From positions 310,001 to 374,000 of the forward strand of contig SNVD02013093.1 in the NCBI GenBank assembly GCA_013180625.2: 64,000 nucleotides of DNA, read 5' to 3'. Positions 1 through 11,844 of the stretch are shown here, piece by piece (positions within the stretch are counted from its first letter, which is position 1; every line of letters begins with the position of its first letter). The notes under the pieces were generated by a model, which was not told the DNA's origin, made no database searches, and saw nothing but the letters and a program-made list of their open reading frames with translations. A program made the translations under genes and the position numbers. Origin of the DNA: Boswellia sacra. Lineage: Eukaryota > Streptophyta > Magnoliopsida > Sapindales > Burseraceae.

Positions 1-1567
1 ATCTCGACCATACCATGGCGGGTATGTCAGATTCGGACGGGTGGGTGGGTACCATGCACACCCTTAACCAAAAGTAACTAATGTCCTCTATTAACCTTAC
101 AATGAAGGACTCCTTAACCTAACCTCTTTGTTAAAAAACTTGTCCCAAAAGGAGTTCTTTTTTTTTTTTTTAAACAATAACTTAATCTAGTAAAGGAGAG
201 TCAGAGGCGGACCTATTCACAAGCCTAAGGGGGTCGGTCCCCGTCAAGTTTTCTTTTTGAAATTTTTTAATATATTCAATTAAAATAAGTTGTACAGTAT
301 ATGATTTTTCAAGTTCGGTCTCCCTCCTTTCATGTATAACTACGTTCATAGAAGGATAGAATTAATATTTCAAATAAGTGGATCATTAAATTTTTTTATT
401 ATATTCAATTAGTTAAAATTTCTTTTATAATATTAATTAAATAAGAAAGTAATAGTGTTTCCTACTTAAATAAAGATTTAATATCCCTCACTTTTTTATT
501 AATCCATCAAATTCTATATTCCTCTTGCTTTAATACAATTTTTTATATTTTTATTTTATATTATTAAGATTAATAATATTATTTTCCTTTACTTAGTTAT
601 ATAGTATATTTTATTGATATACTTTTTGAAGATAATCTATTGAGGAGAGGATATCTCAACATAAAATTTTGACTCAAAATTATGACATTTAATCTTATCA
701 AATTTAAAGTTGAGATTGAAAATCAAAAAGTTATATTTAACGTTGCCGACTCATCAATCATATTAATCCTTGGATTTTGTATATCAATAGTTATAAATTT
801 GTGTATAGTTTTATAGTTTCATGTCAAAAGATCTATTCCCTAATCTATAATAAGTTATTTCAAAGTATTACTAAGTCAGGAAATCAATATTATTTTCAAC
901 AAACGAAGTTAACATGCTAAAATATTATAATCATATAAAAAAGATTTAACCGATATTAGAATTAAGAAGTACTCAATTGATCCACAAAATATATTTTTTA
1001 ATAAAAATTTTCATGGAAAATGTAAGCATAAATTTTTTTTTTTGTCTCCATCCTTCACATTTCACGGATACATGTAAAACTCTTTTTTTTTTTGTTCAAA
1101 AAAGATGATTTTCTTTTTTTCTTAAAAAGTCAATAATAGTAAAGCTAATAAAAAATTAATTAAATAAATCAACATCATATTTACTTTTTTTCAATTTAAA
1201 AAAATATTTCTTAAGAAAACTTGAACCCCCATAAATCTAATACTCGATCCGCCCTGCAAGGACTCGTATGCTTTCAAAGCCCACAACTTTGCTAGTTTAA
1301 TCAGAAAACTTTTGAAAAGTAACTATCATCATCCGGTTTAATATCTTTTGATGTAATACGATGGATAAATGATCTTCAGACGTTACATCTTTACTATGTT
1401 GAAACAAAGAAAGCAACGGCGAATGGCGATGCGAAGCTATGTGATTGATAGATGATCTTCAGTTAAATTAGATATATATCTTTTCTAGAATAAACTTTTT
1501 CAATTGGATTACCACTCGAGAACCTAGTTTTCCATCGAGAACCTAGTTTTCCATATCTGGTTTTCCA

Positions 1568-1570
<3 letters not shown>
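1..1570. other. AT-rich intergenic DNA
   Basis: No open reading frame of note, no recognisable RNA gene and no clear repeat boundary. Several poly(T) tracts (for example around 158-171 and 1081-1092) are present. I see nothing that supports a gene here. Confidence 0.6.

Positions 1571-1572
<2 letters not shown>

Positions 1573-1601
<29 letters not shown>
1573..1601. repeat. (AT)n microsatellite
   Basis: An uninterrupted run of about 14 AT dinucleotides. It is likely to be length-variable. Confidence 0.9.
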
Positions 1602-1604
<3 letters not shown>

Positions 1605-1700
1605 ATGGGTAAGTGGGAACGGAAACCTCCCCTTAGGTTTCATTAACTTTTTTGTCACCCCCAAAGTTTAGGAAATGTGTATAAATTTCCCTTGGTCAAA

Positions 1701-2002
1701 TTTTTTTTTTTTCAACCGAGGTGTTCAGGCCAGCTTACGCGCACCACAACTAATCCTTGAGGGAGACTAGCACGACCACAACCCACTGTCACGATCTCCC
1801 ACTTACTAATCCTCAGGGAAGACTAGCGCGACCACAACCCACTGTCACGATCTCTCACTTATCTTCCACAACCCACTGTCACGATCTCCCACTTATCTTA
1901 TGAGGAAAGTCCATTGTGAAGAGTCGAACCCAGGGCTTTCCTGTTGGCCTTACCAATTTCCTCCTGGGCCACCCTTACAACTTGAACCAACCCATTGTGG
2001 GT
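1701..2002 (-). mobile_element. tRNA-derived SINE, minus strand
   Basis: Read on the minus strand this has the layout of a plant tRNA-derived SINE. An A-box-like stretch (complement of 1981-1992, GGTTGGTTCAAG) is followed about 60 bp later by a B box (complement of 1921-1931, GGGTTCGACTC). The 3' end reads CTCGGTTG followed by an A tail, seen as a T tract at 1701-1712. The 8-bp direct repeat CTTGGTCA flanks it at 1691-1698 and 2003-2010, as expected for target-site duplication. The body contains two full copies and one partial copy of a unit of about 56 bp (1750-1890). The family was not searched; it resembles Au-type plant SINEs in its 3' end, which is inference. Confidence 0.75.
1750..1895. 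repeat. Tandem repeat inside the SINE
   Basis: The motif CCACAACCCACTGTCACGAT occurs three times, near 1776, 1832 and 1866. The first two units also share the upstream CTAATCC...GACTAG segment (starts 1750 and 1806, offset 56 bp). The third unit is truncated. Confidence 0.85.
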
Positions 2003-2010
2003 CTTGGTCA

Positions 2011-2699
2011 CATTTACTTGACAGTTAGATAGAAAATGATAAAAGAAATTACCTACTCACCCTTCAAAATAAAGTGGATAAGATTTACAAAAATACATGC
2101 GCACAATTTGTTCGCATTGAAAATTAAACATCATTTGATTTATAATTGATTAATTTTAATATTCATGTAAATTCTGAAAGTAACGGCTAAAAATTATCTA
2201 TCATAAAATGTCTTGCTTATTGATGGGGTTGGTTTTGGGAAGAGTTGCCGACATCAAAATTAAAATATTATTCTTCTTAAAACAATAATTAACTAAGAGT
2301 AATATACTTGCGTATAAAATCAAAAATTTTTTTCCAAAAAATCATAAAGATAAAAAATGTGAATAATAATAATAATAAAAAAGAGAATTGAGATATTATG
2401 TTTGATTAGCCTTTGTTCTAGTTGTAGTTAATATCTAGCTAGAAGACCACCATGGGTAAGATCTCGTTTAAGAGACTACCCATATTGATAGTAATGGTCT
2501 CTAGGCATCAAGCAAAGATAGGAGCGAAGTGTACAAATATCGAAGACTTAAAAGGGATGAAAGTTAAAGCCAATACGGCACTGTCACTATGTTAAGTTTG
2601 CTAATTTATAAAAAGTTTAAGTTATTGGATGTAGGTTCAATAAAATTTTATCTTTCAATACACCATCCATGTGTAAGGGTCTCACAACTTCTTTCCGAT
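2011..2699. other. AT-rich intergenic DNA
   Basis: No gene seen. Near 2619-2680 there is a stretch (GTTTAAGTTATTGG...) that resembles, in the same orientation, 4032-4090 on the other side of the foldback element. The two may be flanking direct repeats or a common interspersed sequence. Confidence 0.5.
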
Positions 2700-3970
2700 T
2701 TTAAATAGGAAAAATTGAAAAAATATAGAAAATTAGGGGCTTGAAAAGAAATATAGACTTGTCCTGAAAAATTTTGATTATATAGACACTTTCTTCGTTA
2801 AATGACTAAAATACTATTTGAAATTCAATTTATTCCTAAACTCTTTATTTTCCTCTTCCCTCCACTTACCTCTTCCTATTTCCATAAACGTCTGTTATTG
2901 TCTAGCTTCTAATACCCTCGACACCGTTGCAAACGCAGTCCGAAACGCAACAAGAGGAACAAGGAACTTATTCTGTATTTGGGGATTTAGGCTAGATTTT
3001 AGGGATTTTGAATTTGGGGATTTGAGTTTGGGCTCGTATTTTGTACTTATTCTATGTTTGTAAGGCTAAATGAAGTGTTATTTGGTTGATTTTTTGGTTT
3101 GATGTGTGTAAAAATGGTGAAAATCAACGCGTTTCGTCGTGACGAAGATGATGGCGAGTGTCGGTCTTCGCTTGACACTCGACATAACGTGTCGAGTCCT
3201 GTCGGATGCACGGACCGACACTCACCATCAGGGTATTTTCGAAGACATCGAGTGTCGGTTTCGTGTAAACCCACATCTCGATGTTTCGTAACCATGTCTT
3301 CGACACTCGACATCGTTGTAATTGGGAATGTCGAGTGTCAGTTTTATGTAAAATGCCCTGATGGCGAGTGTCGGTTGAAGCATCCGACAAGACTCGACAC
3401 ATTATGTTGAGTGTCGAGCGAAGACCGACACTCAGCATCGTCTTCGTCATGATGAAACGCGTCGGTTTTCACCATTTTTACACACATCAAACCAAAAAAT
3501 CAACCAAATAACACTTCATTTAGCCCTACAAACACAGAATAAGTACAAAATACGAGCCCAAACTCAAATCCCCAAATTCAAAATCCTTAAAATCTAGCCC
3601 AAATCCCTAATCTCTATTCCTTCGGGTTATGCCTAATCTAAGCGTTATTTTCATTCTTCATAAGGCAAATATCACTTCAAACGATCAAGAAATCGAGCAT
3701 AAAATTATAAAAACAAAAAAATAGAAATCATAAGATTAAATAATAAGATGAAATGAAAGAAATTTGTTGAAGAGTGTTTCGGACAGTAGAGGAAGAGTGT
3801 TTCACAATGTTTCTTTCTTTCTTTCTTCTTTCTTTTCAAGTTTGAGTTTCAAAGGGTATTTTAGTCATTTAACAAAGAAAGTGTCTATGCAATCAAATTT
3901 TTCAGGACTGATCTATATTTCTTTTTAAGCCCCTAATTTTGTCTATTTTTTTAATTTTTCCTTTTAAATA
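2700..3970. mobile_element. Foldback (long inverted repeat) element
   Basis: The two halves are inverted copies of each other. The outer arms (about 2700-2815 and 3855-3970) match closely. The middle parts (about 2816-2965 and 3625-3850) have diverged. The inner arms (about 2966-3240 and 3350-3620) match again at roughly 85-90% by eye, leaving a loop of about 110 bp. The core is rich in GAGTGTCG and CGACACTC words, so the hairpin tip is built of many small nested inverted repeats. Small open reading frames on both strands in the core are by-products of this symmetry; none looks like a protein gene. I could not find a target-site duplication. A non-autonomous DNA transposon of Mutator or foldback type is the likeliest explanation. 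Confidence 0.75.
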
Positions 3971-4370
3971 TGTCAATATATGATTGGTCAAAGTATTTAG
4001 ATATCATATTATCTATTGCTTTATGTAGAAGTTTAAGCTAATAGATATAAACTCAACAATAACTTTATCGTTCTATACATTGACAACCCTTGCAATTAAT
4101 TCATGTTTTGTAAGTTAATTCACAACAATCTATCCTCAACATCTGTCTCCATGAATTAAAAAAATGTAATTGATATGTTTTTTTTTTTTTTTTACAATTA
4201 TGATGGTGGTAAAAAGAGTCGAGGACCTGCAGATCAGACACTGCTGGTTTTGATAGTATTTCCTGATGTTAATTTACTTCTCGTATAAAGTTGTTAGCAA
4301 GATTTCAACCTTTTCTTTAATTTTCTTTAAGTATTTTCATGGTCAAGTTGTTTTAACCCTTAAAACGTTA
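3971..4370. other. Intergenic DNA
   Basis: AT-rich with a poly(T) run near 4173-4190. No gene or repeat boundary recognised. Confidence 0.5.
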
Positions 4371-4375
4371 GTGTT

Positions 4376-4770
4376 TGTTAAGGCAGCACATTGAGCTGCC
4401 TCATCCTTCATTGCACTCTGTCACTGCATTCTGTCATTTTTCGGTGCTACCAGTATATAGTCTGTTAAGTCAGTTAACAACATTAATTACTGTTTTATTG
4501 ATTATTTCCTCTGTTCATTGTCTTTCACCTAGGATTAGTTACAAGCTGCTGTGCTGGCATTTACACCAGCTCAGGATTAGTTGTATAGGTGTGTGCTGGC
4601 ATTTCTACCAGCTTCTAGACTTGGACAGATGACAGCTTTCTATTGGCCTTCATGACCTCCTGTAATGCATTGCCATCTGGTGTTGTACTGATACACAATA
4701 TATAAATAAAATGCCTTCCTCCCTACGGTATTGAGCTAAGGGAATTATACATTTCATTCAAAGTTTAAGT
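4376..4770 (+). repeat. 5' LTR of Copia element 1
   Basis: 395 bp, starting TGTTAAGGC and ending GTTTAAGT. It contains a TATA-like stretch ATATATAAATAAA near 4698-4710. It differs from the 3' LTR at four substitutions and has no indel. Confidence 0.95.
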
Positions 4771-4796
4771 TGGTATCAGAGCTTCAGGCCTACGCC

Positions 4797-7700
4797 ATGT
4801 CTACTGGTTCCTTCAATGGAAATTCCCCAAGTGGAAATTCAGGCCTGTCATCTCGTTCAAGCTTCATCAATGGCAACTCACCTTTTGGGAACATAATGAG
4901 TCAGTCATTTCCAATCAAACTAGATGAAGACAATCTCACTGTTTGGAAGGCCATGATACTACCAACCCTTAGAGGTTACAAACTGGAAGGATATGTTCTC
5001 GGCACTAAAACCTGTCCACCAGAATTCATTACAGCTGGTGAAACTTCAGAAAACAGAACCAGCTCTGAATCACAGCTCATTCCTAATCCAGAATTTGATG
5101 AATGGAGTACAGTCGACAACCTCTTAGTAGGCTGGTTGCTGGGTTCTGTAACCAGTGAAATAGCAGCTCAAGTCATAGACCAAACAACATCCCATGGCCT
5201 GTGGACTGCACTGGAGGAATACTGTGGAGTTAAAAATCGATCCAAAATTTCAAATCTCAGGTTTGATCTCCAAACTACTAGGAAAGGCTCTTTGACAATG
5301 AGTGAATATCTTACTAAAATGAAAAAGATTTCTGATAACCTTGCTGTTGCTGGTAGCCCGATTAAAATAAGTGATTTAGTCTCATTTATCTGTCTGGGGT
5401 TGGATGCTGAGTATACCCCTATTGTAGTCCAAGTCCAAGCCAAGGATGACATTTCCTGGCAGGAGCTTCAAGCTACACTGCTCAACTTTGAAAACAGACT
5501 AGAAAGGCTCAATAGCTTCACCAACCTTAGTCTGAATCAAGTGTCAGCCAATGTCGTGTATGGCAAGCAAAAAGGCAACAATGCAAACCAGCCCAAGCAA
5601 GGCAATTTTAAGAACAATCATAACTCAGGAAACTATGGGAGAGGCTTCAACAACAACTTCCACAGAGGCAGAGGTAGTGGAAGGTTTGGAAACTCCAAAC
5701 CAGTATGTCAGATCTGTGGAAAAGTAGGACACCCTGCCTCCATTTGCTTCTACAGAACTGACCTAAACTACATGGGTTCCTCAAGCAGAAATGGAAACAA
5801 CAGCAACAACCAGGGACCCCAAAGGCAATTTCAGAATCAGACTCAATCTCAACAAGCCTACTTAGCTACTCCTGAGACAGTTGGTGATGAGGGGTGGTAT
5901 GCTGATAGTGGAGCTACCAACCATGTCACTGCAGTGCCTAGCCTACTCAATTCAAGCAGTGAGTATGAAGGTAAGAACACACTTTCTGTTGGTGATGGAA
6001 GACAATTGTACATTTCTCACATTGGTAACACCATATTGCCTGCTTATGATGCTGTTCTTAACCTGCAAAATACCTTATGTGTGCCTAAAATCACCAAGAA
6101 CTTGATAAGTGTCTCAAAGCTCACTAGAGATAACAATGTGTTTATTGAATTCCACCCTAACCACTGTCTTGTGAAGGACAAACAATCCCATCAGGTACTA
6201 CTGCACGGGAGAGTTGAAGGAGGACTTTACAAATTCTACCAAGCAGCCAAGAAACCATCCAAGAGTCAGTCCAGCAAGAATAAAACCTCAAATCCAGGAA
6301 TCCTGCAAACCAGTCTTGAGTCTAGCTTGTCATCAGAGTCTGTTTCTACTAAACAAAAGTCTTTTAATCCTGTCAATCCATCTGTGTCAGACTTCAATGA
6401 TTCACTGAAACAGAACAAAATTTGTGTATGGCACAGAAAGCTTGGACATCCATCTGTAAAGATTCTCAATCAAGTTTTGAAAACTTGTAATTAACAAATA
6501 GACAGTTTTGAGAACTTCAAATTCTGTGATGCCTGTCAATTAGGAAAATCTCATGCACTGCCCTTCAAAAATTCCACAAACAGAACAAAGAATATCCTAG
6601 ATTTAATCCACACAGACCTATGGGGTCCTGCACCTATTGCATCAACCTCAGGATATAAATATTACATACATTTCATAGATGATTTCAGCAGGTTTACTTG
6701 GATATACCCCCTGAAAAACAAATCTGATACCTTCTTAGTCTTCAAGCAATTTAAAAATCTTGTAGAAAACAAGTTTGAAAGATCAATAAAATGCATTCAA
6801 TCAGATTGGGGAGGGGAGTACAGACCACTTGCTGAATTTCTTAAGAATCATGGAATTGAATCTATGATAGCCTGTCCATACACACATGAACAACAAGGGA
6901 AGGCAGAGAGAAAACACAGACATATAGTAGAAGTAGGGCTGACAATGCTGGCACAGGCTAATATGCCCTTGAAGTACTGGTGGGAAGCCTTCCATACAGC
7001 AGTGTGGATAATTAATAGGCTCCCAACACCAGTACTTAACAATTTATCTCCCTGGCAGAAAATTTTCAACCAAAAACCAGATTATAAAATCCTGAAGACA
7101 TTTGGATGTTCTTGCTTTCCCTACCTGAGGCCATATCACACACAAAAATTCCAATTTCACTCCACAAAATGTGTGTTCTTGGGATATAGTGACTCCCATA
7201 AAGGGTACAAGTGCCTGAGTCCTGCTGGAAGAATCTACATTTCTAGACATGTAACCTTTAATGAATTGGAGTTTCCCTTCAAAAATGGTTTCTTGAATTC
7301 CAGAGAAACTCATGTGTCACCAGCAACCAATTTAACTCAACCTGGTCTGAACTTTCCTCTCTTCAATTGGTGCTGTCATCCCAAGTTTCATTCTGAACCA
7401 CAGAAGTCCATAGAACCAACCAACAGAACAGTAGCTCCCAACTCTCCTGATGCAGCAGTACTGACACCTCTTCAAAGCAATGCAGATCCTTCACACTCTC
7501 CCGAGAGTTCATCAAACTCATCTCAGCCTCAACAAGAAATTGCTCCTATCTTGAATGAACCTGGAAACACTCAAACAGAATTACCTCATGTCAATCCCAC
7601 ATCCTCCTGTCATCCAATGATTACAAGATCAAAGATGGGAATCTTCAAACCAAAAACTTATAGCCTTGAACTACATAACTCCTCTCTTGAACCTACAACA

Positions 7701-9254
7701 ATCAATGAAGCCCTGAAGTCAACAGTCTGGAAAAGAGCAATGGATGATGAATTCAATGCTCCAATCAAGAATGATACATGGACACTAGTGCCTTACTCTC
7801 CACACTTTAGCCTGGTTGGAAACAAATGGGTGTTCAAAGTCAAACTGAACAGTGATGGCTCAATTCATAAACACAAGGCCAGATTAGTGGCAAAGGGGTT
7901 CCACCAGACCCCAGGCATAGATTATACTGAAACCTACAGTCCAGTAGTTAAACCAGCAACAATAAGAGTCATTCTGACCTTGGCTGTGTCACAAAATTAG
8001 GGAGTGAGACAGTTAGACTTTAATAATGCATTCTTGAATGGAAATTTAGAAGAGACAGTGTTCATGGTGCAACCCGAAGGCTATGTAGATCCTGCAAAAC
8101 AACACATGTATGCAAACTAAACAAGGCTCTCTATGGACTGAAACAAGCACCCAGGGCCTGGTTTGAGAAATTAAAAATCACTCTTCTGGAATGGGGTTTC
8201 ACAAACTCCAAATCTGATTCCTCTCTCTTTGTTCTCAAGGATCAACAAAATGTGATCTACATACTAGTCTATGTAGATGATATTCTCATAACTGGGAACA
8301 ATCCTAAGTTATGCCAGGGACTTATTCTTGAACTAAACAAGAAATTTGCTCTCAAAGACCTTGGAGAATTGCATTTCTTTCTTGGCATTGAGGTAAGGAG
8401 AGACTCTTCAGGAATATACTTAAGTCAGGCCAAATACATTGCTGACCTGCTGCAGAAACTCAAATTTGATCACCTAAAGGGCTGTCCTACTCCAGCAATA
8501 CTTAATCAGAAATTGTTATCAGAGGAAGACTCAATTCCTTTCCATGATCCAACACTTTACAGAAGTACCTTGGGAGCTTTACAATATTTATCTTACACAA
8601 GACCTGACATTGCTTATATAGTTAATAAGCTTAGTCAGTCACTTCAAGCTCCAAAAACAGGCCACTGGAAAAGAGTAAAAAGGATACTAAGGTATCTTAA
8701 AGCTACAATTTCCTTCAGTCTTCACATCAGACCTTGTGACAACAACAACATCACTGGTTTCTCAGATGCTGACTGGGCATGTAGCATCGAAGACAGGAAA
8801 TCCATTGGGGGCTATTGTGTTTTCCTTGGTGATACACTGGTTTCCTGGCAATCTAAGAAGCAAGCAGTGGTTTCAAGATCCAGCACAGAATCTGAATATC
8901 GTGCACTGGCATCAGTAGCTGCAGAGATCACTTGGCTGCAGTCCCTTCTCAGTGAGCTATATTTTCAATCCAGCCAGTGTCCTATAACCTGGTGTGATAA
9001 CACCAGTGCCAGTGCCCTTGCTTCTAATCCAGTTCACCATGCCAGGACAAAGCACATTGAAATTGACATTCACTTTGTCAGGGATAAAGTCCTATAGAAG
9101 CTGCTTGAAGTTCGCTATGTTCCATCATGTGATCAGGTTGCTGATTGCTTAACAAAAGCACTGGGAACACCACAATTTCAGCTCTTCCGATCCAAGCTTG
9201 GAGTTATAGAAATACCCTCCAGCTTGAGGGGGGGTGTTAAGGCAGCACATTGAG
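4797..9254 (+). pseudogene. Copia element 1 gag-pol polyprotein, interrupted
   Basis: Polyprotein of a Ty1/copia element. The ATG at 4797 follows the primer binding site by 14 bp. Domains in order: gag with a CX2CX4HX4C zinc knuckle (from about 5706, residue 304); protease with the motif DSGATNH (about 5904, residue 370); integrase with an HRKLGHP...CDAC zinc-binding part and catalytic segments TDLWGP, DDFS and QSDWGGEY; reverse transcriptase with NNAFLNG and YVDDILITG; RNase H with SDADW and SRSSTESEYRAL. It is broken by TAA at 6492-6494 inside the integrase zinc-binding part, TAG at 7998-8000 in reverse transcriptase, a one-base loss near 8097-8102, and TAG at 9095-9097 near the RNase H end. 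Past the last stop the frame stays open into the 3' LTR. All catalytic motifs are recognisable, so decay is recent. The element cannot make the full product itself. Confidence 0.93.
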
Positions 9255-9629
9255 CTGCCTCCTCCTTCATTGCACTCTGTCACTGCATTCTGTCATTTTT
9301 CGGTGCTACCAGTATATAGTCTGTTAAGTCAGTTAACAACATTAATTACTGTTTTATTGATTATTTCCTCTGTTCATTGTCTTTCACCTAGGATTAGTTA
9401 CAAGCTGCTGTGCTGGCATTTGCACCAGCTCAGGATTAGTTGTATAGGTGTGTGCTGGCATTTCTACCAGCTTCTAGACTTGGACAGATGACAGCTTTCT
9501 ATTGGCCTTCATGACCTCCTGTAATGCATTGCCATCTTGTGTTGTACTGATACACAATATATAAATAAAATGCCTTCCTCCCTACGGTATTGAGCTGAGG
9601 GAATTATACATTTCATTCAAAGTTTAAGT
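9235..9629 (+). repeat. 3' LTR of Copia element 1
   Basis: 395 bp, same ends as the 5' LTR. It is preceded by a purine tract and followed directly by the GTGTT target duplication. Confidence 0.95.
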
Positions 9630-9634
9630 GTGTT

Positions 9635-11051
9635 AATTGTTAATCGATTGGAGTAGGACAGGGTTGTCTGTTCTTCTAAACCTTGGGAGTGAAAAAACGT
9701 TAGTGAAACCTCAGGGGCGTGACTTTTGTCCTTGTGCGAATATTTTAATATTTTCAAAATTGCCACCTAAGAGAATTTTAAAAATAAAAAAAAGATATAT
9801 TCAATCATTTAAAAAAAAATCCATGAAAACGGTAAAATGGGAGTTCTTTTAGTTGTCGTTGTCAAATAAATGCAGAGAGAACGAGAAAAGGGTTGCTCGT
9901 TCCTGGTAACATTTTCTCTAGATTATTCTTGTAAAGAGAAAAGGTTGCTCATAGCAAAGTACAATTAATGGTTAAATTTTCTCAAGATTATTCTTGTGGA
10001 GACAGAGGCGTTTCATATAAATTTTTACAGGAAAAAAGTTTTGGATAAGTTAGACGTTCATTCATTGGACTATTTTCTAAACCGCTAGCTATTAATTAAA
10101 TCATGATTATGACGGATTAAATCGAAGATGAATACAATTTGGGATAAGATATTCCATAGCGATGTAATATATTTGTCCCACATAAATTTATTTAGTCCTT
10201 GGAAATGAAAATGATGAGTTGTTGATGTTTTGTTTTGTTTGGTTGTTAGTGTTAAGAAAGAAAATTGTCAAATTCTCCAATTGTGACTGTGAAAGGGATA
10301 CATTGGTGGGGGCACCGAATTTCAATTGTCTGGCTTGTGAATTATGCGCTTTAGCCCAACACGACTCGTTGTCATCCTGTCACGCTCCTGCTTGTCTTGT
10401 CTTTGCATGAAATTGAAATCTTCTCTTTAATTTCTTTTGGGCTGTTGCAGAGCCATGATGTTTTTATTTTTATTTTTTAAATTTTTGGGCTGAATTTCTG
10501 GTGAGATCTAAATGCTGACCAACATAACGTTTTCAACTTTCACCAAAATTTAAAATTTTGAATTAATTTTCTTTATTTATTTATTTATTTTATTTTTTGG
10601 TCGAGCTTTTAGCTCAACATCACTCATTGTCATCCCTTATACACTCTCTATTGTCTTCGTCCTTTGTATGAAAATGAAGGATTGTGGTAACTGGTGAGAT
10701 ATAAATGCTGATCAACATAATAATATCAACTTTCAATTTTTTTTTTAATCTGTCAAATTGAACAGATTTATTTTCAATTACATCAAACCTCTTGGTTTGA
10801 CGGTGTTGTCACATCAAGAAAACTTTACGATGAAAATTATATTAGTTTACGTCTTTTTTTTTTCCATAATTAACATTTCACTCACATTCCAAAGCGATCG
10901 GGCGTAAACTAATTAACAGTTCACTCATCAAGAAAACTTTAAGATGAAACTGTTATAACTTACCTTATGAAGCAAGAGAGAAGATTAATTTGATGTATTA
11001 AAAAAAAAAAAGGCTACTTTGTTCGTTAACATTTTCAGAATACTTAAATGT
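9635..11051. other. Intergenic DNA with a small direct duplication
   Basis: No gene supported. Two diverged direct copies of about 125-200 bp occur at about 10352-10548 and 10611-10735, sharing GGTGAGAT.TAAATGCTGA and CTTTG.ATGAAA. Short reading frames here show no recognisable protein. Confidence 0.5.
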
Positions 11052-11590
11052 AAAAGAAAAACCTGTTGCAAGTGTCAACCACAAGCGTAATACGAGTTGA
11101 TGCATGAGTAGAAATAAAATAAATGTAGAAGTAGATTTATTTTAGATTTGATTTGAATATGTGTTGTTTTTTGTTCTCACTCTTGTTCATCTTTGAATGT
11201 TGGGTTAGTTGTTTTGTTATCGTCTTGTAGATGGAGAGTTAACGGTATCCCTTAACTGAATGGTTATTGGTCGTGAAATTAAACCCCATATCTCTACACT
11301 GTTGGGTCCGATCTTACTTTATGTTTTGCTACTTTCAATACAAGTCAGAGCTAGTCTCTGTATCCCTCTTGTTGCCAAGGGCTATAGTATTTGTTTGAGC
11401 TTCTTCGCTAGATTAACTTAAAACAATCATGGCTTTTGCTTTTATTTGCCTCTTTTTAGACACTTCAAGTTAAGAGTTCAGCTAATTACAAATCTTTGAA
11501 AATTTTAAGAATTTATGTAAATCGTTGGAACTTTTTGAAAATTTTTATGGTGGTCTATACTATCATGTAACCTTGCATTGGGGAATGCAA
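11052..11590 (+). pseudogene. Duplicated 3' end and downstream DNA of the HEMK2-like methyltransferase gene
   Basis: This stretch aligns by eye with 24760-25300. It includes the last dozen or so codons of the methyltransferase (AAGTGTCAAC.ACA...GAGTTGATG) and about 500 bp downstream. Shared words include GAGTTGATG.ATGAGTAG, GGGTTAGTTGTTTTGTTAT (one base different) and TTTTAAGAATTTAT. The rest of the methyltransferase gene is missing upstream. It is therefore a fragment of a second gene copy and codes for nothing on its own. Confidence 0.85.
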
Positions 11591-11795
11591 ATTATCCATA
11601 CCTAAGAAAACCAAATCGATCCAAACTGAAATAGTGATACTATTTATTTGCTCCCCACCTATAAACTAAAAGAGTCCCTATCTCTTAATTTTAAGAGGGT
11701 AAAATTGTATAAGTAAAATAAATAAATAAAGTGGCTTCAAAACCACCCCTCCCATCAACCATCATCAGGATTTTCATCTTCCAAACCCCATTCAT

Positions 11796-11844
<49 letters not shown>

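Larger units (their letters stand above)
4376..9629 (+). mobile_element. Copia element 1 (Ty1/copia LTR retrotransposon)
   Basis: A complete copia element. Two 395-bp LTRs differ at only four positions (about 1.0%). The 5-bp target duplication GTGTT flanks it at 4371-4375 and 9630-9634. The primer binding site TGGTATCAGAGC (4771-4782) abuts the 5' LTR and matches the initiator methionine tRNA end. A polypurine tract (GAGGGGGGG, about 9226-9234) abuts the 3' LTR. The interior encodes gag, protease, integrase, reverse transcriptase and RNase H in copia order, but the frame is broken by three stops and one frameshift. The LTRs begin TG but end in AAGT rather than CA. The near-identical LTRs indicate a recent insertion. 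Confidence 0.97.

Noticed and set aside
3047..3450. Overlapping open reading frames of about 90-108 codons on both strands in the foldback core.
   Set aside because: They arise from the inverted symmetry and GC-richer repeats of the hairpin; their peptides are repeats of RHSP/DTRH words with no protein-like features.
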